From assembly GCA_027618255.1 (NCBI GenBank), contig JAQCFG010000004.1, forward strand, positions 1-56,035: a stretch of 56,035 nucleotides of DNA. The letters run 5' to 3'. Shown one piece after another: positions 1 through 9,610 of this stretch; position 1 is the first letter of the stretch; each line of letters starts with the position of its first letter. Under the pieces are notes generated by a model that did not search any database, had not been told where the DNA came from, and was given only the letters and a program-made list of their open reading frames with translations. Made by a program: the position numbers and the translations under genes. Source of the stretch: Cyanobacteriota bacterium (GTDB lineage: Bacteria > Cyanobacteriota > Vampirovibrionia > LMEP-6097).

Positions 1-312
1 TTGATTATTGTTTGAAATTATTGTTGCGTTTGAATCTGCATCGCCGCTTGTATCTACTGCTCTTGCAAGACCTGTTGGATCAGCACTTGCCAAGCGTCCT
101 TGATTATTGTTTGAGATTATCGATGCACTTGACGGAGCACCACCACTTCTTCTTAAAGTAGTACCGGTAGCACTAATAATCCGCCTTGAACTAGTTCTAC
201 TTACAAATCGATTGCGCGATATCGGTAAAGGAATGCGTGCAACAGCAGCATCAGTAAGCAAAAAACTCACTAGCAAGATGGATAATATACGGACTATGTT
301 CTTTCTAATCAT
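1..312 (-). CDS. Secreted repeat protein, N-terminal part (runs off window)
   Basis: Open reading frame on the minus strand from an ATG at 312-310 to the left edge, 104 codons with no stop. The first 25 residues look like a signal peptide: charged MIRKN start, hydrophobic core, then AVA before Arg26. The mature part is Ser/Arg/Ala-rich and carries the heptapeptide IISNNNQ twice, 33 residues apart; the DNA copies start at bases 1 and 100. I do not recognise the family. A long repetitive exported or surface protein is the most that can be inferred. No strong Shine-Dalgarno precedes the ATG; the nearest upstream in-frame stop is at 334-336. Confidence 0.6.
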   Translation of the reverse strand, partial: MIRKNIVRILSILLVSFLLTDAAVARIPLPISRNRFVSRTSSRRIISATGTTLRRSGGAPSSASIISNNNQGRLASADPTGLARAVDTSGDADSNATIISNNNQ

Positions 313-400
313 AACTGGCACAAATCGTATCACTCATTGAAAGCCCTTTGCTCAGTTAATTTGGGTAAATATTGAGCCCCGCCCAGGGGTAAACCCCTAA

Positions 401-1522
<1,122 letters not shown>

Positions 1523-1549
1523 AGCCAGCGGGATTAATACTAAAAGCGG

Positions 1550-2836
1550 ATGGAAGAAGAGCCGGAAAATAACGAAGAACTAAGTTTTGAGCAAATTGAA
1601 GAAGAGGCTCAACTAGAGAAGTTTGAACAATCGGAAGATGGTACTCTACTTCTAGAAATTGATGATGATGATGAAAAACCCAAAGTCACTTCCTCATCAA
1701 AAGATCCTTGGCTCAATTTTAAAACAATAGACTTTGGTAGAGATATAAAGAATTTGATCAATAAACCATTTTGGGTTTTGGTGAACTTTCTTTTGATTCT
1801 CTTTTTAGTATTCTTTTTGTTGCTATTTGCTGATTACTTAGAAGAAACTAAATACAACGATCTAATTGCATACGTTGCCGTCAATCATCATATGCCAGAA
1901 AACTACCAAGGTGAAATACCAGAACTCGCACAGGAATTGATGCATCACCATCATCTCAAACAAGCTCAAGTAGAAGAAGCGAGGAAACTAGTCAAAGATG
2001 ATCCTCGAATTAATGATCCTGTAATGGGGGACTTTTATCCGGAAGCATTATCAAATGAAGATGTCATTCTCATACTACAAGGACAAGACATTGGGATGGT
2101 AACAAGAAGCGGTGCTGTCAAAACTGAACTAATGAATTTATCAGGCTTAGACTTGAGTAAATTGAGTTTTGATGAAATGAATAATTTCTTACAAAGTGAC
2201 TTGCGTTACACAAGTTTTGAAGGAGTCAACCAAGCCAATATGAGCTTCAGAGGGGCTTCTGCTGAGTATGCCCAATTTGTAGATGCCAAACTACCAGAAG
2301 CCAACTTCATTAGAGCGAGAATAGACAGTGCGAATTTCTATAATTCAACAGTGTATAATTCTTTATTCACAGGTGCTATAGGTCCAAGAGCTTTAATGTC
2401 AGAAAGTGATTTTCATAATTCGAAGTTCGACGAGACCTTATTCAAACTAGCAGACTTTTCTGGATCCAATCTTGAAAACTGCAATTTCAGATCATCCAAC
2501 TTGGAAGCTGCCAGTTTCCGCGGAGCTAATCTCAAAAATGTTAATTTCAAAGGCTCTAACTTGCGTAGTGTTAATTTTGTTAATGCCAATCTAGAAGGCG
2601 CTGACCTGAGCAATACTGGACTTGAAGCCGCCAATTTTGAAGGAGCCAATCTTCAAGACACTAAATTCAATGACGCTGATCTCAATCAAGCCAACTTTCA
2701 TAAAGTCAGAAATGCAAACGAAAAACAATTCAAATCCAGTAAAACCAAAGTTGGTATCCGCAATATACCTGACTATGTCTTCCCTAAACAAAGAAGCTAT
2801 AGAGAAAGGTTTAGTGCGCCGAATGATGTTTATTAA
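1550..2836 (+). CDS. Membrane-anchored pentapeptide-repeat protein
   Basis: 428 residues. An acidic cytoplasmic N-terminus (1-50) is followed by one hydrophobic helix at about 73-95, an alpha-helical stretch, and then from about residue 185 to 390 a long run of pentapeptide repeats of the A(N/D)Lxx / SNFxx type, which fold as a right-handed quadrilateral beta-helix. Such proteins often act as scaffolds; the specific role here is unknown. Topology (one transmembrane segment, repeat domain outside or inside) cannot be decided from sequence alone. It lies 27 bases after tgt. Its stop overlaps the convergent Ppx/GppA-like gene by 4 bases. Confidence 0.85.
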   Translation: MEEEPENNEELSFEQIEEEAQLEKFEQSEDGTLLLEIDDDDEKPKVTSSSKDPWLNFKTIDFGRDIKNLINKPFWVLVNFLLILFLVFFLLLFADYLEETKYNDLIAYVAVNHHMPENYQGEIPELAQELMHHHHLKQAQVEEARKLVKDDPRINDPVMGDFYPEALSNEDVILILQGQDIGMVTRSGAVKTELMNLSGLDLSKLSFDEMNNFLQSDLRYTSFEGVNQANMSFRGASAEYAQFVDAKLPEANFIRARIDSANFYNSTVYNSLFTGAIGPRALMSESDFHNSKFDETLFKLADFSGSNLENCNFRSSNLEAASFRGANLKNVNFKGSNLRSVNFVNANLEGADLSNTGLEAANFEGANLQDTKFNDADLNQANFHKVRNANEKQFKSSKTKVGIRNIPDYVFPKQRSYRERFSAPNDVY

Positions 2837-3678
2837 TCAAGCGAAAATCCATTCTCTGAAATATAATTCATCGATTGTCCTGGCGTATAAATAAATTCAG
2901 GACAACGCAATTCTATAGCGCAGTTAAGAATAATCTTGAAGGCGTTATTAATTATTGCTAGTCTAAAATCAACCAAGAGTTTATGGACAGACACATCTGG
3001 AATAAGCAACTTGAGAAAGTCTCTTCGAGCAGCGACATCCATTGGTTCAAGCTCAGCAACGATTTGGCTTAATGTACTTCTGCTGATATTTGTGATTGCT
3101 CTTAGAATTAATGCACTAGTACCGATCAAAGCAAGTGGTTTATCAAATGAATAATTAGAGGCAAGGTAATTTGGCAATCTGGTTGTATTAAGATCAACGT
3201 GTGAACCTATCGGGAAGGACTTCTGTCTCACTATCTCACCAGCACTGATTTCCACCAATTGGTGACTAGCTCCACCAGTATCTAGTAATAGAAAATCCTG
3301 ATACTTGTCTTTGAGATCTTCATAGACAGCCATGGCAGCATAACAACATTCTTGGTCTTCAGAAAAAACCCTAATGTCTTTGAAACCAAAACCACGAAGC
3401 TTCTTTAAGAAACTCTCACCACTACCGCGCGGATCTTTCATCGCTTCTCGAATTGCAGCAGTTGCAAAAACCAATAGCTCAGCTGGCTCAATATTGTTCT
3501 TGGCTAAGAAAGGAATAATTTCTTCGCGAAGACTAGTAAGTGCGATCTTGACAGACTCTTGTGCAAGATGTGATTTTCTAAGTCCCTTACCAAGAGAGCT
3601 TTGAAAGCGCAAACTAAAAGCACCTTCCTTATGTAGTTTGTAGCTGCCGCTACCAATTTCCAGGACTGTATAAACCAC
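2833..3678 (-). CDS. Ppx/GppA-family phosphatase, short form
   Basis: 281 residues of the exopolyphosphatase / pppGpp phosphohydrolase fold (ASKHA superfamily). Recognisable stretches are the N-terminal LEIGSGSYKL phosphate loop, FATAAIREA, FSEDQECCYAA and LLLDTGGASHQLVEI. The last replaces the common DIGGGSTE motif, with Ala where Gly is usual and Gln where the catalytic-region Glu is usual, so substrate or activity may differ. It is shorter than typical Ppx (about 300-500 residues) and lacks the C-terminal HD-like domain. The start is a GTG with a TATAAT only 6 bases upstream, a strong leaderless signature. Confidence 0.8.
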   Translation of the reverse strand: MVYTVLEIGSGSYKLHKEGAFSLRFQSSLGKGLRKSHLAQESVKIALTSLREEIIPFLAKNNIEPAELLVFATAAIREAMKDPRGSGESFLKKLRGFGFKDIRVFSEDQECCYAAMAVYEDLKDKYQDFLLLDTGGASHQLVEISAGEIVRQKSFPIGSHVDLNTTRLPNYLASNYSFDKPLALIGTSALILRAITNISRSTLSQIVAELEPMDVAARRDFLKLLIPDVSVHKLLVDFRLAIINNAFKIILNCAIELRCPEFIYTPGQSMNYISENGFSLD

Positions 3679-3684
3679 TATTCA

Positions 3685-3690
3685 ATTATA
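3685..3690 (-). promoter_or_regulatory. -10 box of the Ppx/GppA gene
   Basis: TATAAT on the minus strand, 6 bases before the GTG start, so the predicted transcription start coincides with the start codon. The box overlaps the outer edge of the inverted repeat at 3689-3859. Confidence 0.55.
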
Positions 3691-3859
3691 TAGTAAACCA
3701 ATAAAATCTTCTTAATTCTTGACAAAGCTCTTTTCGCCCTCAGACCGTGGCTAAGAAGGGGTTTTTGTTGTTTTTGCTATGCAAAAACGAATAGGCAACC
3801 TCAATCCGAATGGCTCAAAGACTTTGCAAAAATTTCGAAGACTTTATTGGTTTACTATA
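3689..3859. repeat. 171-bp element with terminal inverted repeats (MITE-like)
   Basis: Bases 3689-3711 and 3837-3859 are reverse complements over 23 positions with one mismatch. Weaker complementarity continues inward for about 15 more bases (CTTGACAAAG against CTTTGCAAAAA). A perfect 8-bp hairpin GTTTTTGC-TAT-GCAAAAAC lies inside. There is no coding capacity. It fills the gap between the uvrA stop and the ppx-like start. It could be a miniature transposable element or a structured member of the dispersed hairpin family described at 6799-6917, although the conserved boxes of that family are not clear here. Confidence 0.65.
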
Positions 3860-3882
3860 ATCGCAACCGACAATGACTCGGA

Positions 3883-6726
3883 TTACAAATACTGAGCAGT
3901 ATAGGATTTAGTGCTCAATGCAACTTCTTCTGGGCTTCCTTGAGCAAGCAGCTCACCGCCAGCATCACCGCCCTCGGGACCAAGATCAACAATATGATCA
4001 GAGTGTTTAATTACATCCAGATTGTGCTCGATTACCAAGACGGTATTACCAGTATCTACCAAACGATTAAGCACATTCAAAAGATGTTGAATATCAAACC
4101 AATGCAAGCCTGTTGTCGGTTCATCGAGTAGATACATTGTTTTGCCAGTAGGGCGCTTGGATAATTCAGAGGCTAGCTTGATTCTTTGAGCCTCACCGCC
4201 AGAGAGAGTCGTGGCAGCTTGCCCAAGACGAATATAATCCAAACCTACATCCTGCAGAGCTTGGAGTTTCTTTTTGACTTGAGGGATAGCATCAAAGAAG
4301 CTAAGTGCTTCTTCAACTGTCATTTCTAAAATATCAAAAATGGATTTGTTTTTGAATTTAACTTCAAGCGTTTCTTGATTATAACGGCGTCCTTTGCAAA
4401 TATCACACTTGACATAGACAGAAGGTAAGAAATTCATCTCAATCTCAACCAAGCCAGCCCCGCCACAAGCCTCACAACGACCGCCTTTGACATTGAAACT
4501 AAAACGTCCTGGATTATAGCCTCTTGCCTTGGCTTCTATAGTTTGCGAGAAGACTTGACGTATAGGATCAAAAACTCCGACATAGGTCGCTGGATTAGAG
4601 CGAGGAGTTCGACCAATCGGGCTTTGGTCAATTACAATTACTTTATCAAGTTCTTTGTGTCCATTGATTGATTTCAATTCCCGCGGCATTGGCACCTTGT
4701 AACCAAGCTTGTGCATCAAAGCTGGCCTTAATAAATCATTTATCAAAGAGCTTTTGCCAGAGCCGCTCACTCCTGTTACTGAAATGAATTTGCCAAGCGG
4801 GAAATCAACACTGATGTCTTTGAGATTATTTTTTGTGGCACCATTAATACTCAAATAATTTCCATTACCTTCACGTCTAGTTGAAGGTACCTCTATCTTA
4901 AGCCTACCAGACAAATAAGCGCCAGTAATAGAATCTGGAGCATCCATAATATCCTGTACGCTACCTTGAGCCACCACGTAACCACCATGAACACCAGCTT
5001 TGGGGCCAATATCTAAAACATGATCTGCCTTGATAATTGTCTCTTGATCATGCTCCACTACCAAGACAGTATTACCAATATCACGCAAATGATTAAGGGT
5101 AGCAAGTAATTTATCATTGTCTTTTTGATGTAAACCAATAGACGGTTCATCTAAAACATACAAAACACCAGTCAAGGAAGAGCCAATCTGCGAAGCCAAG
5201 CGAATACGTTGAAACTCACCACCAGAAAGAGTCTTAGCTGAACGTGACAAAGTCAAATATGACAAGCCCACATCTTTCAAAAACTTGAGCCTCGCTCTAA
5301 TTTCAATCAAAACCTGATGGGCTATCTGTGCATGTTGTGGATTCAAAAACAGTTCAAGCTTAGAAAAGAAATCATCTGCTTTCTCAACAGAGAGCCTGGA
5401 GATATCAGCTATGCTTTGTCCAGCAATTTTGACAGCTAAGACAGAAGGCTTGAGTCTTGCACCATTGCACTTGGGGCAATCTGTTTCGATCATATATTGC
5501 TCAAGCTCAGCTTTCCAGCTCTCTGAACCAGATTCTTTGTAGCGACGCTGCAGTTGCCCAACCACACCTTCATAATAGACATTGTAATTACCGTAACCAA
5601 GATTGGGATATTTTTTGGTATCAATCTTGACTCGCTTTTCATCATAACCATTAAAAATTATATCTTTGGTTTTGTCAGAAAACTCTCCAAAAGGAGTTTT
5701 CATCGACAACCCGAGTGTCGTCATCAAAGCATCTAGCAATGCTTTATAAAAAGGGTTATTGGTTTTTGCCCAAGGCTTGATAGCACCTTCAGCAAGAGTC
5801 AGGCTTGGCACGGGTACCAAAAGATCTTCTGACAATTCTTGCTCCATACCCAAGCCATCACAAGCGCTGCAAGCACCGTGCGGGCTATTAAAACTAAAGT
5901 TTTTGGGTTCAAGCTCTGGCAAACTACCATGACCATTGGGACAAGCCATCAACTCAGAGAATAGGTGATCTTTCTCTGTACTTAAATCATGGACAATGAC
6001 AACTCCCTCACCGCGACTCAAAGCCAAAGCGAGACTATCAGCAATACGACTTCTAGCAGAGTCTTTAATTACTATCCTGTCGACAACTAATTCAATGTCA
6101 TGCTTTTTAGTTTTGGCAAGCTTGATTGTTTCTTCAAGTGTATAAACAACTCCATCTACTCGCACTCTGACAAAGCCCTCTGATTTAAGTGCTGAGAACA
6201 AGTTTTGGTGCTCTCCTTTTTTGTCTTTAACTAAAGGAGCCAAAATCATGGCTTTACTACCTTGCTGCAACTCAAGCACTTGATCAATAATTTGATCGAT
6301 AGTTTGCGCTTCCACCTTAGCGTCACATTCAGGACAATACTGCGTACCAATTCGCGCGTATAATAAACGCAAATGATCATAGATCTCAGTGACAGTACCA
6401 ACTGTAGAGCGAGGATTATACGAGGATTGTTTTTGATCAATTGAAATTGCTGGACTCAAGCCCTTGATCTCTTCAACATCAGGCTTATCCAACTGTCCAA
6501 GAAACTGCCTAGCATAAGCCGAGAGACTCTCGACATAACGTCTCTGTCCTTCTGCAAAAATCGTATCAAAAGCAAGCGAGCTTTTACCAGAACCACTCAC
6601 ACCTGTAATCACAACGAGTTGATTCTTAGGAATAGTTACATCTATATTTTTGAGATTGTGTTGCTTAGCCCCGCGTACTTCAATGCAATCATCGAGCTTT
6701 ATTTTTTTGAGGGTTTTTGTGCTCAC
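3883..6726 (-). CDS. uvrA: UvrABC excinuclease subunit A
   Basis: 947 residues, full length. Two ABC ATPase modules: Walker A GVSGSGKSS near 42-50 and again near 640; signatures LSGGEFQRIRLASQ and LSGGEAQRIKLASE; each followed by LDEP. The zinc modules are visible, including the pair CPECD and the C-terminal CEACGGAG...CDICKGRRY. UvrA dimers recognise bulky DNA lesions and load UvrB. No uvrB or uvrC is nearby. The start is GTG (6726), with a TATAAT at 6753-6748, giving a very short leader. The gene stands alone between two repeat-filled gaps. Confidence 0.98.
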   Translation of the reverse strand: MSTKTLKKIKLDDCIEVRGAKQHNLKNIDVTIPKNQLVVITGVSGSGKSSLAFDTIFAEGQRRYVESLSAYARQFLGQLDKPDVEEIKGLSPAISIDQKQSSYNPRSTVGTVTEIYDHLRLLYARIGTQYCPECDAKVEAQTIDQIIDQVLELQQGSKAMILAPLVKDKKGEHQNLFSALKSEGFVRVRVDGVVYTLEETIKLAKTKKHDIELVVDRIVIKDSARSRIADSLALALSRGEGVVIVHDLSTEKDHLFSELMACPNGHGSLPELEPKNFSFNSPHGACSACDGLGMEQELSEDLLVPVPSLTLAEGAIKPWAKTNNPFYKALLDALMTTLGLSMKTPFGEFSDKTKDIIFNGYDEKRVKIDTKKYPNLGYGNYNVYYEGVVGQLQRRYKESGSESWKAELEQYMIETDCPKCNGARLKPSVLAVKIAGQSIADISRLSVEKADDFFSKLELFLNPQHAQIAHQVLIEIRARLKFLKDVGLSYLTLSRSAKTLSGGEFQRIRLASQIGSSLTGVLYVLDEPSIGLHQKDNDKLLATLNHLRDIGNTVLVVEHDQETIIKADHVLDIGPKAGVHGGYVVAQGSVQDIMDAPDSITGAYLSGRLKIEVPSTRREGNGNYLSINGATKNNLKDISVDFPLGKFISVTGVSGSGKSSLINDLLRPALMHKLGYKVPMPRELKSINGHKELDKVIVIDQSPIGRTPRSNPATYVGVFDPIRQVFSQTIEAKARGYNPGRFSFNVKGGRCEACGGAGLVEIEMNFLPSVYVKCDICKGRRYNQETLEVKFKNKSIFDILEMTVEEALSFFDAIPQVKKKLQALQDVGLDYIRLGQAATTLSGGEAQRIKLASELSKRPTGKTMYLLDEPTTGLHWFDIQHLLNVLNRLVDTGNTVLVIEHNLDVIKHSDHIVDLGPEGGDAGGELLAQGSPEEVALSTKSYTAQYL

Positions 6727-6758
6727 ATACTCAGATTAGCACACGAGATTATAGTCAT

Positions 6759-6796
6759 TAGACCTCTTTCGAAACCGAAGGTTTCGTGTAATGATG
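6759..6796 (+). repeat. Short dispersed hairpin repeat, copy 1
   Basis: 38 bases matching 16990-17027 (opposite strand) with three mismatches. The core is a perfect 7-bp hairpin, CGAAACC-GAA-GGTTTCG (6770-6786), preceded by GACCTCTTT and followed by TGTAATGATG. The other copy has a different loop (read as TAA on its coding strand). The 3' end resembles the 3' box of the longer repeats (GCGTAACGATG). It abuts the longer repeat at 6799-6917 in the uvrA-sulP gap. Confidence 0.7.
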
Positions 6797-6798
6797 TA

Positions 6799-6917
6799 GG
6801 ATTGGTTACAAAATTGTTCAGAACAAGGCTTGCGAAAGCCCGAAGGGCGTTCCCGAAGTTTGCTGTCGCAAATGAGGGTGAGGGTAACGCAGTTCTGGGC
6901 GATTTGGTGACCAATCC
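6799..6917 (+). repeat. Long dispersed hairpin repeat, copy A
   Basis: Outer arms 6799-6824 and 6892-6917 are complementary over 26 bases; the five mismatches are all transitions, which G-U pairs would tolerate. Inside are the 5' box ACAAGGCTTGCGAA (6823-6836), hairpin GCCC-GAA-GGGC, a second hairpin GTTTGC-TGTC-GCAAAT, and the 3' box GGGTAACGCAG (6882-6892). From 5' box to 3' box it spans 70 bases, the same as copy B. The element starts directly after the sulP stop codon, so it could also serve as a 3' end structure. Confidence 0.7.
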
Positions 6918-8459
6918 CTATTTGGTTCGGTCTTTTTCGGCAGTACTCGCATACTTAGAAAAACGATCTGTAAGCGTATGAAGCTCAAGTACTACCTTCC
7001 CACCACTAGCCATATATTGAGTTTCCCAATTAACCAAAAAATCAATACAAGAATGGTCAATGTACTGGCACTTGTCAAAGAATATATAAACTTTTTTCTT
7101 CTGCTCAAGAGCCCCTAGTAGATCAGCAATTTGCGGCAATGTCACAAAATTGGCAGCACCTTCAAGATCAACTTCTATTACATCGGTTCCTTCAATTGCT
7201 TGAGTTGAGATTTCAAGATGATTAATTTGGTGTAAGAGTCTAATAAATGAAACAAGTAAGCCAATGATGATTCCTTGAAGTAAGTTAGTTAGGAGTACTG
7301 CAGTAACTGTTATTAGATAGATTATAAATTCAGCCCGGCTATAACTGTAGATCTTAATCAGAGCTTTGTAGTTAACTAGCCTAACACCGGTATAGACGAG
7401 GATTGCTGCAAAGCAAGAAGTTGGGATTATCTCCAAAACATGAGGGAAAATAATGATAAATACTAACAAGAATATTCCATGAAGAATTGTTGAGATTCTT
7501 GTTTTAGCACCAGCTGTAACATTGGCAGCACTACGAATTATAACTCCAGCAATTGGTAAAACTCCCAGAAATCCTGCCACCAAATTACCAGTAGCTTGAG
7601 CAAAGACCTCTTGATTGTAATTAGCACGAGCGCCTGTATGTAATTGATCGACAGCTGTTGCAGTAAGCAAAGTCTCGGCAGTTGCAATGAAAGCCACAGT
7701 AAAAGCAGCGAGCATATAACTTGAATTAGTTAGAGCTGGTATAACTGCATTGAAGTCAATTATATTTATATCCTGCATGAGTCCATCGGGTAGATTTAAG
7801 TGTTTGATAGGGAAATGAAAAATTTGAGTGACAAGAATTGAAACAACTACACCAACCAAGGCTGGCGGAATAGCTTTGATACGCTTGGGAACAAGATTCC
7901 AGAGCATTATTGTTCCAATTGTGATGACACCAATCAATGCAGACATATGGTAAACAGAGCCATCCATTGGAAATAAGCCATGTAATAAAGAACCGGGAAT
8001 TAATGCTAAATTTGCAATTGGATTATGATTTGGGCTATCTCCAACCATGACATGGAACTGAGAAGCAAAGATAGAGACACCAATCGCGCTGAGCATACCT
8101 TGAATAACTGATGGTGCTACGGTTCTGAATACTGGTCCAAGTTTCAAGATCGCAAAAATCAATTGAATAATTCCAGCAAGAAAAGCAATTAATCCAAGTT
8201 GCTTAAGACCGAAGTTGGTAATTATCTCTGCCACGATAATCATTAAACTAGCAGTTGGACCACTAACTGATAAAGGACAGCCAGAGAGTAAACCAACTAC
8301 AATACCACCAACTGCTGCTGAAATAATCCCAGATGTTGGTGAAGCTCCAGTTGCAACTGCAACACCAATTGATAAAGGTAATGCAACTAAAAAAACCACA
8401 AGAGCCGCTAAGCCTTCATGCTTGAGACTTGTTTTGTTACGACTAAAATATTTCATCAT
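6918..8459 (-). CDS. SulP-family inorganic anion transporter with STAS domain
   Basis: About 513 residues. A membrane domain of roughly 10-14 hydrophobic helices (residues about 15-415) holds the SulP-typical ALPLSIGVAVATGASPTSG segment after helix 1 and the LPIAGVIIRSAANVTAGAKT region. A C-terminal STAS domain follows (about 425-513). Family members carry sulfate, bicarbonate or other anions by Na+ or H+ coupling; the substrate cannot be told here. I chose the ATG at 8459 because AGGA stands 9 bases upstream; that site and the more upstream ATG (8477) both lie in the right-hand inverted repeat 8466-8494. The repeat thus provides the translation signal. Confidence 0.9.
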   Translation of the reverse strand: MMKYFSRNKTSLKHEGLAALVVFLVALPLSIGVAVATGASPTSGIISAAVGGIVVGLLSGCPLSVSGPTASLMIIVAEIITNFGLKQLGLIAFLAGIIQLIFAILKLGPVFRTVAPSVIQGMLSAIGVSIFASQFHVMVGDSPNHNPIANLALIPGSLLHGLFPMDGSVYHMSALIGVITIGTIMLWNLVPKRIKAIPPALVGVVVSILVTQIFHFPIKHLNLPDGLMQDINIIDFNAVIPALTNSSYMLAAFTVAFIATAETLLTATAVDQLHTGARANYNQEVFAQATGNLVAGFLGVLPIAGVIIRSAANVTAGAKTRISTILHGIFLLVFIIIFPHVLEIIPTSCFAAILVYTGVRLVNYKALIKIYSYSRAEFIIYLITVTAVLLTNLLQGIIIGLLVSFIRLLHQINHLEISTQAIEGTDVIEVDLEGAANFVTLPQIADLLGALEQKKKVYIFFDKCQYIDHSCIDFLVNWETQYMASGGKVVLELHTLTDRFSKYASTAEKDRTK

Positions 8460-8465
8460 AGGGTG

Positions 8466-8578
8466 GTATCCTGACATCGGACATAATCTTGTATTATTGT
8501 CTCATCGTCCTCTAATCTTTATACCCGATTAGTACTGAGATTAATTGTGATACAAGATTATGTCCAATGTCAGGATAC
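8466..8578. repeat. 113-bp inverted-repeat element between sulP and hypothetical gene
   Basis: Bases 8466-8494 and 8550-8578 are reverse complements over 29 positions with one mismatch, with a 55-base non-coding middle. The left arm supplies the Shine-Dalgarno and possible start of sulP; the right arm supplies the TGA stop of the gene at 8570-9547. No target-site duplication is obvious. MITE insertion or a large transcription terminator/attenuator hairpin are both possible. Confidence 0.65.
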
Positions 8579-9547
8579 GACCCTTGGTCCACCAACAGGA
8601 TAATTACGCTCACCATTGGTATTAGACCAAGTCATAAACATACGACCGATACCACTACCCACAAAATAAAGTGCCATAGTCACTGGTTCGTTGTTTTTTT
8701 GTTTGGAGGCCATTTCACAAAGTGAACCCATAATAAATGAGAGTCCTGAATTTATATAATTAGTACGTTTGCAAGCCCAGTGATCTTTACCTAATTGGAA
8801 AGAATCAACAAGGATTTCACCAATACCTTTGATCCAACCACCTGCTTTGGTGCTACCAGTCAAGAGCCAAGTAAGCACACCGGCACCAGAAAAAATACCA
8901 CCCCAAGTTCCAGAAAGTAATCCAAAGTTGTCGGAGAGATTTTTATAAGTATCAAGTGTTAATATTTTTTTCAAAGCAAGAGACATTCTGCTGCTGACCA
9001 TCTTAAAATTGTCTCCATAGCTCTTGGACTCCGATGTCTGTGCCATACTGGTAACGAAGTTGGGGATTTGATAAAGCGTAAACGCCAGTCCACGCAAGAG
9101 CCCCATGATTTTACGAGGAGCAAACATAGCAATCACAAGTTCAGAAAGATAGCCTGCAACATTGAATACTTCTTTTTGTTTATGTCCATTATAAATATTG
9201 AAAATCGAATTAATACCCATGGATAACTTGGCACCAATATCAGCAGTCATGTTAACCAACTTATTGTTTTTAGAAGCTCTAGAAGAATTGACCAAGGCAG
9301 AAAGACTATTGGTAATAATATTAATCACATTAGCAAAGTCTGTGCTTTTCTTTAAAATATTATATAAATGAATATCGTCTTGTTTTTCAGACTTAACTTG
9401 AATCTTGGAAATAGGTTGCATGGCATGTAGCTCAGTAGGATCATTAAAATCTGAAAGCTCAAATTCACCAGCAGGTCTTGCTCTTTTGGAACTGGCTTGA
9501 CCATAGTCCAAAATTGGTGAAAAATCGAGTGCCTCTGCGACCTGCAT
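8570..9547 (-). CDS. Hypothetical protein, 325 residues
   Basis: Not recognised. From the preferred ATG (9547) the protein begins MQVAEALDFSPILDYG. Residues 1-60 look disordered and polar; about 70-325 is helical with several moderately hydrophobic Gly/Ser-rich segments (for example FGLLSGTWGGIFSGAGVLTWLL), consistent with a membrane-associated or pore-like protein. A longer frame begins at 9607, but that upstream part overlaps the mtnB promoter. The ATG at 9547 has a TATTAT 8 bases upstream, like other leaderless starts here. The stop codon is contributed by the inverted repeat at 8550-8578, so the C-terminus may have been altered by that insertion. Confidence 0.6.
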   Translation of the reverse strand: MQVAEALDFSPILDYGQASSKRARPAGEFELSDFNDPTELHAMQPISKIQVKSEKQDDIHLYNILKKSTDFANVINIITNSLSALVNSSRASKNNKLVNMTADIGAKLSMGINSIFNIYNGHKQKEVFNVAGYLSELVIAMFAPRKIMGLLRGLAFTLYQIPNFVTSMAQTSESKSYGDNFKMVSSRMSLALKKILTLDTYKNLSDNFGLLSGTWGGIFSGAGVLTWLLTGSTKAGGWIKGIGEILVDSFQLGKDHWACKRTNYINSGLSFIMGSLCEMASKQKNNEPVTMALYFVGSGIGRMFMTWSNTNGERNYPVGGPRVVS

Positions 9548-9555
9548 CAAGAAAT

Positions 9556-9600
9556 ATAATAGCAAGATTTGCTGACTTGTTATGACAAATATGCTACAAT
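9556..9600. promoter_or_regulatory. Divergent leaderless promoters (hypothetical gene / mtnB)
   Basis: Minus-strand TATTAT (9561-9556) lies 8 bases before the ATG at 9547. Plus-strand TACAAT (9595-9600) lies 10 bases before the mtnB ATG at 9611. Neither gene has a Shine-Dalgarno. The two transcription starts would be only about 50 bases apart. Confidence 0.45.
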
Positions 9601-9610
9601 TTTGCAAATC

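Noticed and set aside
6799-6917. Integron attC site
   Set aside because: The arms-plus-boxes layout is reminiscent, but the RYYYAAC/GTTRRRY core sites are not found and no cassette array or integrase is present.
6619-6981. A 120-residue plus-strand frame across the uvrA start and repeat region
   Set aside because: It overlaps uvrA antisense and consists mainly of the hairpin repeats. Part of it matches the TVP38 tail only because both contain the same repeat.
9569-9610. Upstream start for mtnB
   Set aside because: It would place the -10 box inside the coding region and add residues not expected for MtnB; the ATG at 9611 fits better.
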